From Melioribacteraceae bacterium (GTDB taxonomy: Bacteria > Bacteroidota > Ignavibacteria > Ignavibacteriales > Melioribacteraceae): DNA of 54,021 bases. Positions within the stretch are counted from its first letter, which is position 1. The number at the start of each line of letters is the position of its first letter. The notes beneath the pieces were generated by a model. That model saw only the letters and a program-made list of their open reading frames with translations, had not been told where the DNA came from and did not search any database. Below, one piece after another: positions 27,999 to 37,266 of this stretch. The stretch spans positions 1 to 54,021 of the forward strand of contig JANQIV010000067.1 in the NCBI GenBank assembly GCA_028282005.1. The letters run 5' to 3'. The translations under genes were made by a program, and so were the position numbers.

Positions 27999-28913
27999 TT
28001 AATTCACAACATCAAAAATTGTTGTTCTTCCCATATTTTTTTTAAAAAAGTCTTTAAATGAATGTATAATAACTTTTAGCGTATTTGGGGATATCTTGTA
28101 GGGATAAATAAATTTTATGCAAAAAACTAATATTAAATATAAAAAAGCTGGATAGAAGTATAAGCCAAGATTTTTTTTAGCAAAATAAAGTCGATTTCGT
28201 ATGCTATAATAAAGCGGTAGTAATTTATTTGCCTTTGCAGTAGTAGAAAAAACTTTATGATATATTCTACTTGATCCAACATATAAAACTTTATATCCGG
28301 AACTGATTACTCTTTGACAATAGTCAGTATCTTCGAGGTACAAAAAATATTTTTCATCGAGTAACCCAACTTTTTCAATTACTTCTTTTTTAATTAGCAT
28401 ACAGCAACCTGAAGCAAATTCACATAATTTATTTAAAATATAGTTTTCAGAATTTTTATTAGGCCAAAAAGTAATTCCCGAAGCCCTAATTTTGTTTATC
28501 CTTCCACCTGCACTCCATATTGTATTTTTATCATTGTAGTAAGTAATCATTGGGGTAAAAACACCAATTTTATCCGAAAAGTCTTTATTTGAAATCAATT
28601 TGCTCAAAAAATCCGATTCAACAATTGTATCATTGTTTAATAAAAGCAAGTAATCAGAATTGTTCTCTAAGGCCTGTTTTATGCCAACATTGTTTCCGCC
28701 GGAAAAGCCAAGGTTTTCAATATTAACCATGACATGAGAAACAAAATCACCGAATTTATTCTTAATCTCCTCTGCTTCATTTCCGTCTGAATTGTTGTCA
28801 ACAACAATTACATCGAAATTTGGATAATCAATTTTCTTAAGAGACTCTAAACATTCTGAAGTATCTTTTATTCCATTCCAGTTCAATAATATTATGCTAA
28901 CTTTAGGGAACAT
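27999..28913 (-). CDS. Family 2 glycosyltransferase with C-terminal membrane segment
   Basis: A 304-residue GT-A enzyme of the rhamnosyl/galactosyltransferase (WbbL-like) group: VSIILLNWNGIKDTSECLESL, VIVVDNNSDGNE, LLLLNNDTIVE (metal-binding region), ASGCCMLIKKEV and YFLYLEDTDYCQRV. A hydrophobic helix at about 250-272 (FYPAFLYLILVFCIKFIYP) probably anchors it to the inner membrane. It should extend a lipid-linked glycan. It lies 12 bp after the atypical GT gene at 28926. Confidence 0.9.
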   Translation of the reverse strand: MFPKVSIILLNWNGIKDTSECLESLKKIDYPNFDVIVVDNNSDGNEAEEIKNKFGDFVSHVMVNIENLGFSGGNNVGIKQALENNSDYLLLLNNDTIVESDFLSKLISNKDFSDKIGVFTPMITYYNDKNTIWSAGGRINKIRASGITFWPNKNSENYILNKLCEFASGCCMLIKKEVIEKVGLLDEKYFLYLEDTDYCQRVISSGYKVLYVGSSRIYHKVFSTTAKANKLLPLYYSIRNRLYFAKKNLGLYFYPAFLYLILVFCIKFIYPYKISPNTLKVIIHSFKDFFKKNMGRTTIFDVVN

Positions 28914-28925
28914 TTCTAAATTAAG

Positions 28926-29720
28926 CTACACCGTTTTTTGTCTTAAATTGTCAAGATAGTTTTCCAATTCTTCCTCATTTATTGAAGGAATCTTGTGAGG
29001 TCTATAACCGTTCTTAATCATAAAATATAAGCCAAATATTCTCGCTCTTGCTTTAACCGAAAAAAAATTTTTCGAGTTAACACTTTGACTTAATAATGGA
29101 TCTAACTCACCTATTTTATAAAAACTCTCCTCAACATCAGCGAACCATCTAAAAGGAGGATGAAAACCAGCTTTTATTATTTGATATGTGTGGTCAACAT
29201 GTTCTAAAACATTTTTATATGTTTCATCCATTAGTCCTGCTTTTTTTAGAGCAGTATCCCTAAAATAACTTAGTGCCCCAGTAATGTTATGAAAAAAACA
29301 AATATTTAAGGAATTATCATAAGTTACTGTTTTACTGGGTTTTGGATCACCACCACTAGTTTTATTCCACGCACCATGATAGGCATAATTAAAATGTAGT
29401 ATTCCGGAAACCTTACTTGCATTAATATAATTCTCAATGATGGTGGGATCTACTATTTTAATATCATCCTCAAATAAAAAAATATGTTCGCAATTATTAT
29501 CCAACAAATATGTTAAAGCATCGTTTTTGGATTTAGCAATACCTTTATTTTTTTTATGTTGAATTATCTCCGTTGGTTTATTAAAATAAAATTGTTCAGG
29601 GTATGGATCTCCGTCATTAACTATAACAATATTATCAACATCTGGGACCGTAAGTATCAGTTCCTTAAAAAAATCGATTCTGTTGCAAGTAATAATTCCG
29701 ATACCAATTTTATTTGACAC
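28926..29720 (-). CDS. Atypical GT2-like glycosyltransferase
   Basis: A 264-residue protein with a GT-A start (GIGIITCNRIDFFKELI), NIVIVNDGD, and FLFEDDIKIVDP in place of the usual DxD. The second half contains GALSYFRDTALKKAGLMDE and HVDHTYQIIKAGFHPP, echoing the acceptor helix of GT2 enzymes. There are no membrane helices. I chose the GTG at 29720 because GGGGA lies five bases before it. A TTG four codons upstream (29732) is an alternative. It abuts the GT2 gene at 29735. The fold is fairly clear; the specificity is not. Confidence 0.75.
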   Translation of the reverse strand: MSNKIGIGIITCNRIDFFKELILTVPDVDNIVIVNDGDPYPEQFYFNKPTEIIQHKKNKGIAKSKNDALTYLLDNNCEHIFLFEDDIKIVDPTIIENYINASKVSGILHFNYAYHGAWNKTSGGDPKPSKTVTYDNSLNICFFHNITGALSYFRDTALKKAGLMDETYKNVLEHVDHTYQIIKAGFHPPFRWFADVEESFYKIGELDPLLSQSVNSKNFFSVKARARIFGLYFMIKNGYRPHKIPSINEEELENYLDNLRQKTV

Positions 29721-29734
29721 TTTTATCCCCAACT

Positions 29735-30757
29735 TTATTTTTTCAATCTTTGATATAACTTTTCAATTTCTTCAGATTTTTTGTACCGTAAATATCTTCT
29801 ACACAATTTAATGGCTTTTTGATATTCATCATCTTTCAAAGCCAAGTGAGCATTAAACAAGTAAGCAAACTCTACAGTATGAAATAAAAATCTAGGATAA
29901 ATATTTGGATTCGTAATCGATTCAATTTTTTTTATCATAAAATAAAGTAAAATAGGAATTTTTAGGAAGTTGGAATATTCGTTTTTAATCTCGCGTAAAT
30001 TTGATTTCCCTAAATTTTTAAAGAATAATTCTAAATGTTTCTGTTGAATTTCCGACACCTCTAGTCTATTCCTCTCTAAATTCTCGTATTCTTTGTTAGT
30101 TTTTTGTGGGGATTTATAAAATACACCAAGTGGCTTAGGTATGTGATGAATTTTATATTTTCCCGAAACGCTTAGTTCAAAATCATGATCTCCGCACACC
30201 TCAAATTTTTCATTGAACCAAATATTGTCTTCAAAATGAACTGATGCTCTCCACATAGGTTGTGACCCAATAATGCATCTTTCTAGTTGATAAATATGAT
30301 TATAGGAAGGGAAGTTTATTTTTTTATTTGATAAAATGTCATCATATTTTTGGTTTTCAATTTCACTTAGATACTGATCGGCATAAACCAAGCCGTAGTT
30401 CGGATTATCCAACAAAAATTTTGACATCAGTTCATAAGCATTTTTTTTTAATCTATCGTCAGTATTTGAATTGGCAATAAATTTACCACTTGAATTTTTT
30501 ATTCCTCTGTTCCATGCTTTATAAACTGTTTCACGTTCTTCTGTTTTTACGTAAACAATATTTTTGTACAACTCAAGATATTCTTTAATAATTTTATCTT
30601 CATTTTGTTTGGACCCACTATTGACTATAATGATTTCCAAGTCTTCAAAGATAGATTGTTCCAAAAGATCATCTATTTTCCCCTTAATAAATCTCTCTGA
30701 ATTATAGGTTGAAACAATAGCAGAAACTAAAGGTTTTCGTTTTGAAGTTATTGACAT
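29735..30757 (-). CDS. Family 2 glycosyltransferase
   Basis: A 340-residue enzyme with an N-terminal GT-A domain: VSAIVSTYNSERFIKGKIDDLL, IIIVNSGSKQNED, YKAWNRGIKNSSGKF and ANSNTDDRL as the metal-binding region (about residues 94-102). A GDHDFELSVSGKY segment follows near residue 195, and then a helical tail of about 110 residues rich in lysine and glutamate. There is no transmembrane helix. It is separated by two bases from the flippase gene upstream. The tail is longer than a minimal GT2 and may mediate membrane or partner contact. Confidence 0.85.
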   Translation of the reverse strand: MSITSKRKPLVSAIVSTYNSERFIKGKIDDLLEQSIFEDLEIIIVNSGSKQNEDKIIKEYLELYKNIVYVKTEERETVYKAWNRGIKNSSGKFIANSNTDDRLKKNAYELMSKFLLDNPNYGLVYADQYLSEIENQKYDDILSNKKINFPSYNHIYQLERCIIGSQPMWRASVHFEDNIWFNEKFEVCGDHDFELSVSGKYKIHHIPKPLGVFYKSPQKTNKEYENLERNRLEVSEIQQKHLELFFKNLGKSNLREIKNEYSNFLKIPILLYFMIKKIESITNPNIYPRFLFHTVEFAYLFNAHLALKDDEYQKAIKLCRRYLRYKKSEEIEKLYQRLKK

Positions 30758-30759
30758 AA

Positions 30760-32241
30760 TTAATTAGGGAAAAATTTTAAATAGGGACCAAGTATTTTTT
30801 GATAAATTGTTTTCGCATCTTTAATGAAAATCAAAAGTGAAACCAAACTTAAGGATGAAAAAAGAATCCAATAATCAAATGTTCCTAAATGATAAAAAAT
30901 CATAGTCACACTCATCAAAACTACAAGTGTAATAAGCTTTGTCATATCTTTGGTTAAAAACAATTTAGCAATCGAAATATTTATTTGTCTTTGCAAATAG
31001 AGCAACAATGCAACATTAGCTAAAATTACTGAAAAGAAATATCCCAGCAAACCCAACGGATTATTAAGTAATATAAACCCCAAATAAATACCCACAACTA
31101 CAAATATTAAATTGTTAAGTTGAATCAATGCAAGAAAGTTGACTTTGCCAATACCCAGTAAAAAATTATAAATTGAAAAACCAAAATTATTTATTGATTC
31201 CGGTAAAGCAAGTATCAAAAAAACCAATATTGCTTCTTCATTACCAAAAACAATTTTTATTAATAAGCTTATTGGTAAAGCTAAAATACCAAAAGACACA
31301 CCTGAGTATATAATTCCATATTTACAATAGTTTACTACCTCATTTTTAACAAAATCAATTTTATTTGAATCAGATTTTAATGCGCTGGCTTTTGGTAAAA
31401 TAATTTTGAATGCATTAAAAAATAATCCCGAAATAGAAATAGCAAATCTTCTTGCTATTTCGTAAGCCGGTACCAAAGCGATAGTATAATGAACACCAAT
31501 AACATATTTTATAAGCGGATCTATTAATGCATGAAATATAGACATTGCTTGAACCGACATGCTGAAGCTAAGAACTCTTTTAACTTCTTTTAAATCAAAA
31601 AAACTTAGCCGGATTAAATACTTTTTTATTCTAAAGAAAAAAACATAAAGATAGATCAACAAACTTATAGTAAAAATAATTATATACAAAATTGATAAAT
31701 ATAATATGGGCATTGAGAGATAATAAATAATGCCTACTCCGGCAAGATAGATTATTGATTCCAAAATTATAATTCTGCTAGAAATAACAAATTTAGATAA
31801 ACCTTCAATAACAGCTTTAAAAAAAAATGTTAAATACTGCAGATTAAAAGCAATACCTAACAATAGAAATACGTTTATAAAAAAACTTTTCTGCCCTAAC
31901 TGAATTATTTCATCATTCGAAATATAAAGCAAATACCCTATAACAAAACCAGCTGAAAAAATCAAAAATCCTAAGCAAATAAAAACTAAAATACTTGATG
32001 AAAGTATTTTACTTACTTTAACTTCGTCTTCCTTATGTTCAGCTACAAATTTCACAATTGATGTGGCAAAACCAAAATCTAGAGTAGAGCTAAATCCCCA
32101 AATAGAGGCAAACAATAACCATGTGCCAAATAGCTCATTTCCAAAATTTTCGAGATTTATTTTCAGAGCAAATAAAGCGAAGACTAATTTGACGACAAAC
32201 TGAAATGAAAGCCAAATGCTATTTTTTTTATCTGAGGACAT
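30760..32241 (-). CDS. Polysaccharide flippase (Wzx-like)
   Basis: A 493-residue inner-membrane protein with about 12-14 hydrophobic helices and the MOP-superfamily pattern, including ENFGNELFGTWLLFASIWGFSS near the N-terminus and FGFATSIVKFVAEH. It should flip the undecaprenyl-linked repeat unit to the periplasm. It directly abuts the Wzy/WaaL-like gene (one base apart) and precedes the glycosyltransferases, so it is the more likely cognate flippase of this Wzx/Wzy-type cluster. Confidence 0.85.
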   Translation of the reverse strand: MSSDKKNSIWLSFQFVVKLVFALFALKINLENFGNELFGTWLLFASIWGFSSTLDFGFATSIVKFVAEHKEDEVKVSKILSSSILVFICLGFLIFSAGFVIGYLLYISNDEIIQLGQKSFFINVFLLLGIAFNLQYLTFFFKAVIEGLSKFVISSRIIILESIIYLAGVGIIYYLSMPILYLSILYIIIFTISLLIYLYVFFFRIKKYLIRLSFFDLKEVKRVLSFSMSVQAMSIFHALIDPLIKYVIGVHYTIALVPAYEIARRFAISISGLFFNAFKIILPKASALKSDSNKIDFVKNEVVNYCKYGIIYSGVSFGILALPISLLIKIVFGNEEAILVFLILALPESINNFGFSIYNFLLGIGKVNFLALIQLNNLIFVVVGIYLGFILLNNPLGLLGYFFSVILANVALLLYLQRQINISIAKLFLTKDMTKLITLVVLMSVTMIFYHLGTFDYWILFSSLSLVSLLIFIKDAKTIYQKILGPYLKFFPN

Positions 32242-33639
32242 TTATCTAACTAATGTCTTTGAAGTTAAAGTCTTATAATTACTAATGAGTAAACCTAATA
32301 AAATTCCAGTCCAAACAGCATATTGTCCATAGAGCCATGACTCAGTCATAAGCATTGAAAAAATAATATAGATTAAAGACCAACAAATGAGTAAGGATAG
32401 TTTAATTTCTTGTTTAGTTTTATTTGGGCGAGACAAAGTTTGAATAATCTGTTTGAATATTGCAATTATAAAAATTAAAAAAGCTACTAGCCCAACAATC
32501 CCTGTCTCAGTTAATACTTGTAAATATGTTACATGCGGTGTTCTTTCCTTAACAAATTCCTCATAAAATGGTTTTGGAATCTCGTAATAAAGTTCAGAAA
32601 TAAAGCGGAACGAATATGCTCCAATACCGAAAACTGGCTTTTGCAAGAAAGCCTTGTATGAAGTATGCCAAATCAATATTCTAGTTATCAAAGAATTGTT
32701 CAGTGCAGTTGGATCTTGCTCATCAATTTGTACTGATTCACTTTGCTCATCTAAACGGTCTCCGATATTTGATGTAGCTTCATTTCTAAGTATCATTGCC
32801 CCGCCAATAATTCCAATCATAACAAGAAGTGTTATGACGGTAGCAAACCTTTTTATCTTAAATTTTTCTCCTTTAATAATTAGAAAAATTAAAAGCGACC
32901 CAAAGGCTACTGCAAAAGATAACCACGCATTTCTTGTTTGGGTTAAAATTAATCCATATGTAATAGCAACTGAGCTAATACCAAAAATAACCTTGCTTAT
33001 TCCTTTTGAATAAAAAAATAGAATTATTGAAATCAAAGCACCCAAACCTGCAAAATCGATATAGTAAACCCACAATATTCCAAAAACTCTCTCTCCTGTA
33101 GTTATTCCTAAATAAATAACCCAGAGGGTATGCATAAAAATTGCAAATATGAAGAAATAAAAAACACTTATGATTTTCTTATAATCTTTGAATGAAATTA
33201 GAGTTATGCAAAACATTAAAAGCAAAGCAATAATATTAGACATATCTCTTATACTAAGAAGCTTTTTAGGGGTTGTTACTAATGAAGGTAGCATCAAAAG
33301 AATATATAACAAAAGTGCTGTTAACACAGGATTTTTTAACTCTTTTAAGAAATCTCCCCTAAAATTTACCAGGAATGAGAGCAATAATATGTAAGAAAAT
33401 GCAATAACTTGATGGACTGCATAAAAATGTGGTAAAAATAACAAGAAAAGCAAAATTGAATAAGACAAATAAAAATTGAGTACTGAAAAAAAAGAAACCC
33501 CGATAAAAAGTAAAACAAATATCCCTTTCATTCCAATAGATAGATTTAACACAAAATGCATAAAAAATAATAAAACTGCACTAGCAATAAAAAAAGACAC
33601 AAAACTAACTGGACTATCATTTAAGCTTAATGTTTTCAA
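32242..33639 (-). CDS. O-antigen polymerase/ligase (Wzy/WaaL-type) membrane protein
   Basis: A 465-residue polytopic protein with about 11 helices and a large periplasmic loop. Family markers are LTQTRNAWLSFAVAFG (the arginine before the loop), the loop segment TSYKAFLQKPVFGIGAYSF, and RTPHVTYLQVLTETGIVGLVAF. Together these define the Wzy_C/O-antigen ligase superfamily. It either polymerises the repeat units or ligates the glycan to a lipid; sequence alone does not separate the two. The only in-frame start before the first helix is a TTG at 33639 with a poor SD (GAAGAG). Confidence 0.85.
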   Translation of the reverse strand: MKTLSLNDSPVSFVSFFIASAVLLFFMHFVLNLSIGMKGIFVLLFIGVSFFSVLNFYLSYSILLFLLFLPHFYAVHQVIAFSYILLLSFLVNFRGDFLKELKNPVLTALLLYILLMLPSLVTTPKKLLSIRDMSNIIALLLMFCITLISFKDYKKIISVFYFFIFAIFMHTLWVIYLGITTGERVFGILWVYYIDFAGLGALISIILFFYSKGISKVIFGISSVAITYGLILTQTRNAWLSFAVAFGSLLIFLIIKGEKFKIKRFATVITLLVMIGIIGGAMILRNEATSNIGDRLDEQSESVQIDEQDPTALNNSLITRILIWHTSYKAFLQKPVFGIGAYSFRFISELYYEIPKPFYEEFVKERTPHVTYLQVLTETGIVGLVAFLIFIIAIFKQIIQTLSRPNKTKQEIKLSLLICWSLIYIIFSMLMTESWLYGQYAVWTGILLGLLISNYKTLTSKTLVR

Positions 33640-33656
33640 AGGAGGCTCTTCTTTTA

Positions 33657-34826
33657 CTAAGCTTTTTTGCTTTTTCTTAGTGAAAAATTTTCTTTAATTT
33701 CTTGAACTTTTGGGTTATCGGAATGAATTAATACCTCCCTAGAAATTATATAAGCAATTACGAAAAACATAATTACTGATGTAAATATTAAAGCAAATAA
33801 AGTTCTAGGAGGGTAAGATTTTTTTTCTGCCAAAACCGGTTCATCAATAACTTGAAGCATTGGCATTTGTTTTTGTTCTTCTAATTTTGATTGTTCGTAC
33901 AATGGGATAATAAATTCAAGCATTTTGTTGTATATAGTAACATCCCTAAAATGTCTTAGATACTGCATTGTTTTTTCAGGCAAATTATTAAGTGATAACA
34001 ATAGTTGAGATCCATCTTTTCCACTTTTCAGATCAGCTAATTTTTTCTCTAATTCTTCAACGGAAAGTTTAATCCCTGTAACGTTGGGTGATTCTTCTCC
34101 GTAAAGTTTTATCATTACCGAAGATTCAATTTGCTTTGCTGCTAGTTCTGCTTCCAATTGAGAATATACTTCAAAACTTGATTTTGCTTGATCCTCTGCT
34201 AATAAAATTCCACTCTCATTTTGGTAGATCACTAAAGAATCTTCGACATCTTTTAGTTTCTCTTTAATTTCATTGTACCTTTTTTCAAGGAATAATCTAT
34301 TTTCCCTTGATTTAGCAATATTAAGCTCAATCATTGTAGTATTAAGATTTTTGACAATATAGTTAACCATGTCAACAGATTTTTGAGGTGAGGTTGAACG
34401 AACAACAATTTGGTAAGCTCCTTCTTTTGTGTCACCAGCTATAATCTTTGATGTAAGTTCTTTCAAAGTTTCCATCATGGTTTCATGACCATATTCTTCA
34501 AAAAGACCAAATTCATCTACCAAATTTCTTAGATTAGTCCTACTATAAATAATAGTAGTAAACATATCGTAATCTCCACCTCCGGAAATACCAGGGATGC
34601 CTATCGGAAGGTCAGAAAAACTCGAAAGCAAAGATGATAATCCTCCCAACTGATCAGATTCAACAGAAACAATTAACGCTTCCGAGTCAAACTCTTCGTC
34701 AATAAAAAAACGCACCGATAAATATGAAGAAACTAGAACAAAAATACCTAACGTAATTAATAAAACTTTATGCTTAACAATTATTATCACATAATCAAGA
34801 AAATCTAATCCTCTATATTCACTCAT
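33657..34826 (-). CDS. Wzz-type chain-length determinant (polysaccharide copolymerase) without kinase domain
   Basis: A 389-residue inner-membrane protein with the two-helix Wzz layout: helix 1 at about 11-33, a large periplasmic domain (about 35-340) with long coiled-coil helices, and helix 2 at about 343-364 preceded by the proline-rich PPRTLFALIF. DEPVLAEKKSYPPR before helix 2 is the usual family motif. It ends in about 25 cytoplasmic residues with no Walker A box or tyrosine cluster, so no fused BY-kinase. It sets chain length and links the polymerase to the export channel encoded 10 bp upstream. Confidence 0.9.
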   Translation of the reverse strand: MSEYRGLDFLDYVIIIVKHKVLLITLGIFVLVSSYLSVRFFIDEEFDSEALIVSVESDQLGGLSSLLSSFSDLPIGIPGISGGGDYDMFTTIIYSRTNLRNLVDEFGLFEEYGHETMMETLKELTSKIIAGDTKEGAYQIVVRSTSPQKSVDMVNYIVKNLNTTMIELNIAKSRENRLFLEKRYNEIKEKLKDVEDSLVIYQNESGILLAEDQAKSSFEVYSQLEAELAAKQIESSVMIKLYGEESPNVTGIKLSVEELEKKLADLKSGKDGSQLLLSLNNLPEKTMQYLRHFRDVTIYNKMLEFIIPLYEQSKLEEQKQMPMLQVIDEPVLAEKKSYPPRTLFALIFTSVIMFFVIAYIISREVLIHSDNPKVQEIKENFSLRKSKKA

Positions 34827-34836
34827 AAGTTTTTTC

Positions 34837-36240
34837 CTATTTATTTAACTGATCAATCAATAGAATTAATGTTGCAACTGATCCTAAAATACCAGCTACA
34901 GAACCAACTTGTTTAAGATAAAAATCAAAACCTCGTACTGGTTCCTTTGGTACCCACAAAAAATCTCCCGGTTCAATATTTATCGAATCCTTTTCAATGG
35001 ATAACCAATTTTTTGTTGTACCTTTTATAAGCATTATTTCATCTTTTGATTGATCTACTAGACCTCCTGCTTTTTCGATATAATATTTATAATCTTTGTT
35101 TTTTACATACTGAATTTTACCTTTATGAGGTACTTGACCAAAAACATAAATATATTCTTCAAATTTTGGAATATGGATTACATCTCCATCCTTTACGATT
35201 AAATTAGTACTGGATAAATCACTAATGTCGGTAAAATTAATTATTCTTCCACTATTATAAACATTTAACTCATTTTCCAACTGAAAATATAAAGTATCTT
35301 CAACATTTAGGTTGGATAATCTAGAGAGCCTAAACTGTTCTAATCTTATTTTATTTTCAATTTCAATAAGTTCTAATTCAGTCAAATTATTTTCATTAAA
35401 CATTATATCAGCGCTAATACCAGAGATGTACTTTACATTTTCTTGCCAAGCTACTTCTGTAAATCCCCCAGCTTTTTTTATTACTTCACTAATTTTGGTT
35501 CCATCTTTTTTAATGTAAATAAATCCAGGTTTATTAACTTCACCTAAGACCAAAACTTTAAAACTTTTCTTTTGAGTCTCATCAGCTAGAATTTTTATTC
35601 TATCACCTCTTTGCAGTTCAAATTCATCCAGAATATCTACTCTTAAAATCTCTTCTTCATTTCCATCATAACTCAATCTTGAAATTTCTGCATGCGTCAC
35701 ATTTTCATAAGCTTTGTTAATTCCTTGGGCTAAGAAAATCACATCTGAGAGTTTATCACCTTCAACGAATTGAATTTTTTTTGGATTATTTATCGCCCCA
35801 TCTATCTCAATGAAGTTTCTTTCTAAATCCAGCATTGGCAATAGCAGTAAATCCCCATTTTTTAAATAAGGATTGTTTTCAAAATCTCCATTTAATCTAA
35901 ATCTGGCGAGATCAAGAATTTTCTCAGTTCCATCAAATCTTTTTAGAGTAATATTCCTTAATGAATAATCTTCAAATTCTTCAGAAACTTTTGCTAAAGT
36001 AATTTCATCTCTAGCAGCAGAAAATGCCGCTTGTTTTGCTTGTGTATACAACCTAGTAAGTAATTCATCAACTCTTTCATTTGCCAATGCAGGGAAAGAA
36101 CCAGTCACAAAAAAGTCACCGCCAATTGTGACACTTATTTTTTGCAACGATAATAACGGAGTCTTTGATTCATTATTTAGTTCAATTTGAGCATTCAAAA
36201 AGGTTACGAACAAAAGAATGAAAAACAAAATCTTTTTCAT
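34837..36240 (-). CDS. SLBB-domain polysaccharide export protein (Wza/OPX-like)
   Basis: A 467-residue secreted protein with a signal peptide (about 1-17, cut after NAQ). An N-terminal export domain is followed by several SLBB beta-grasp repeats. These are recognisable at FIEIDGAINNPKKIQFVEGD (about 147-166), VLVLGEVNKPGFIYIKKDGT and YVFGQVPHKGKIQYVKN, each followed by a helix with AGG or AQG. The C-terminus has WVPKEP and a single hydrophobic helix (about 445-463), which in Wza-like proteins spans the outer membrane. There is no lipobox cysteine. It forms the export conduit working with the Wzz-like protein encoded 10 bp downstream. Confidence 0.88.
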   Translation of the reverse strand: MKKILFFILLFVTFLNAQIELNNESKTPLLSLQKISVTIGGDFFVTGSFPALANERVDELLTRLYTQAKQAAFSAARDEITLAKVSEEFEDYSLRNITLKRFDGTEKILDLARFRLNGDFENNPYLKNGDLLLLPMLDLERNFIEIDGAINNPKKIQFVEGDKLSDVIFLAQGINKAYENVTHAEISRLSYDGNEEEILRVDILDEFELQRGDRIKILADETQKKSFKVLVLGEVNKPGFIYIKKDGTKISEVIKKAGGFTEVAWQENVKYISGISADIMFNENNLTELELIEIENKIRLEQFRLSRLSNLNVEDTLYFQLENELNVYNSGRIINFTDISDLSSTNLIVKDGDVIHIPKFEEYIYVFGQVPHKGKIQYVKNKDYKYYIEKAGGLVDQSKDEIMLIKGTTKNWLSIEKDSINIEPGDFLWVPKEPVRGFDFYLKQVGSVAGILGSVATLILLIDQLNK

Positions 36241-36243
36241 ATT

Positions 36244-37257
36244 TTATCTATTTCCATAAAGTGTTTTATAATATGTCTGATATTCGCCTGATATAATTCG
36301 TTTCCACCAATTTTCGTTTGTTAAATACCAGTCAATTGTATCACTAATTGCTTCTTCAAATTTATATTCCGGTTTCCAACCAAGTTCATTTTCAATTTTA
36401 GAAGAATCAATTGCATATCTTCTATCATGTCCGGGCCGGTCTTTTACAAATTGAATAAGCTCTTCACTTTTACCTAGTTTATCTATAATCAGTTTCACGA
36501 TTTCGATATTTTTCATTTCCTGGCTAGCACCGATATTATAAACTTCACCTGGTGTACCTTTTTCCCAAACTAATTCTGCTGCTTTGTTGTGATCAATTAC
36601 GTAAATCCAATCACGCACATTTAAGCCGTCACCATAAATAGGAAGTTTTTTGTCATTTAGTGCATTGATTATCATTAATGGAATTAATTTTTCCGGGAAT
36701 TGAAATTGTCCATAGTTATTTGAACATCTTGTCATTACTACCGGCAAACCGTATGTATGATGAAAAGAGAACGCAGCCATATCAGCAGCAGCTTTGCTTG
36801 ATGAATATGGACTATTTGGAGATAAAGGTGTTTGTTCAGTAAACAAACCAGTTTCACCTAAACTTCCATAAACCTCATCCGTTGAGATTTGTAAAAACTT
36901 TTCAACTTCAAATCTTTTGGCAGCTTCAAGCAATACGCATGTACCAACTACGTTAGTCTCATAAAATACTTGAGCACCTAAAATACTTCTGTCAACATGT
37001 GACTCAGCAGCAAAATTGATTACATGTTTTATTTCATACTTACGGAAGATGTAATCAACCAATTCGTTATTAGTTATATCACCTTTAACAAAAGTATAAT
37101 TTTTTGATTTTTCTGAGTCAGCTAGATTTTCAAGGTTTCCAGCGTAGGTTAACTTGTCAAGGTTAACTATAAAAACATCATCACGATTTGAAAGAATATG
37201 ATTAATAAAATTACTTCCAATAAATCCGGCACCGCCGGTCACTAAAATATTTTTCAA
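36244..37257 (-). CDS. rfbB: dTDP-glucose 4,6-dehydratase
   Basis: A 337-residue extended SDR: NILVTGGAGFIGSNF (NAD-binding GxxGxxG), QISTDEVYGSLGETG with the catalytic TDE triad, YSSSKAAAD with Y-x3-K, and RCSNNYGQFQFPEKLIP, all specific for RmlB/RfbB. It converts dTDP-glucose to dTDP-4-keto-6-deoxyglucose. The start is TTG at 37257 with AGGAG seven bases upstream. The partners rfbA, rfbC and rfbD are not in this window, so it is either supported by genes elsewhere or feeds a different deoxysugar. It is followed by the export genes. Confidence 0.95.
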   Translation of the reverse strand: MKNILVTGGAGFIGSNFINHILSNRDDVFIVNLDKLTYAGNLENLADSEKSKNYTFVKGDITNNELVDYIFRKYEIKHVINFAAESHVDRSILGAQVFYETNVVGTCVLLEAAKRFEVEKFLQISTDEVYGSLGETGLFTEQTPLSPNSPYSSSKAAADMAAFSFHHTYGLPVVMTRCSNNYGQFQFPEKLIPLMIINALNDKKLPIYGDGLNVRDWIYVIDHNKAAELVWEKGTPGEVYNIGASQEMKNIEIVKLIIDKLGKSEELIQFVKDRPGHDRRYAIDSSKIENELGWKPEYKFEEAISDTIDWYLTNENWWKRIISGEYQTYYKTLYGNR

Positions 37258-37266
37258 TTAGAACTC

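Noticed and set aside
32654-33013. 119-codon plus-strand frame
   Set aside because: Antisense to the Wzy/WaaL-like gene, with no start context or recognisable protein.
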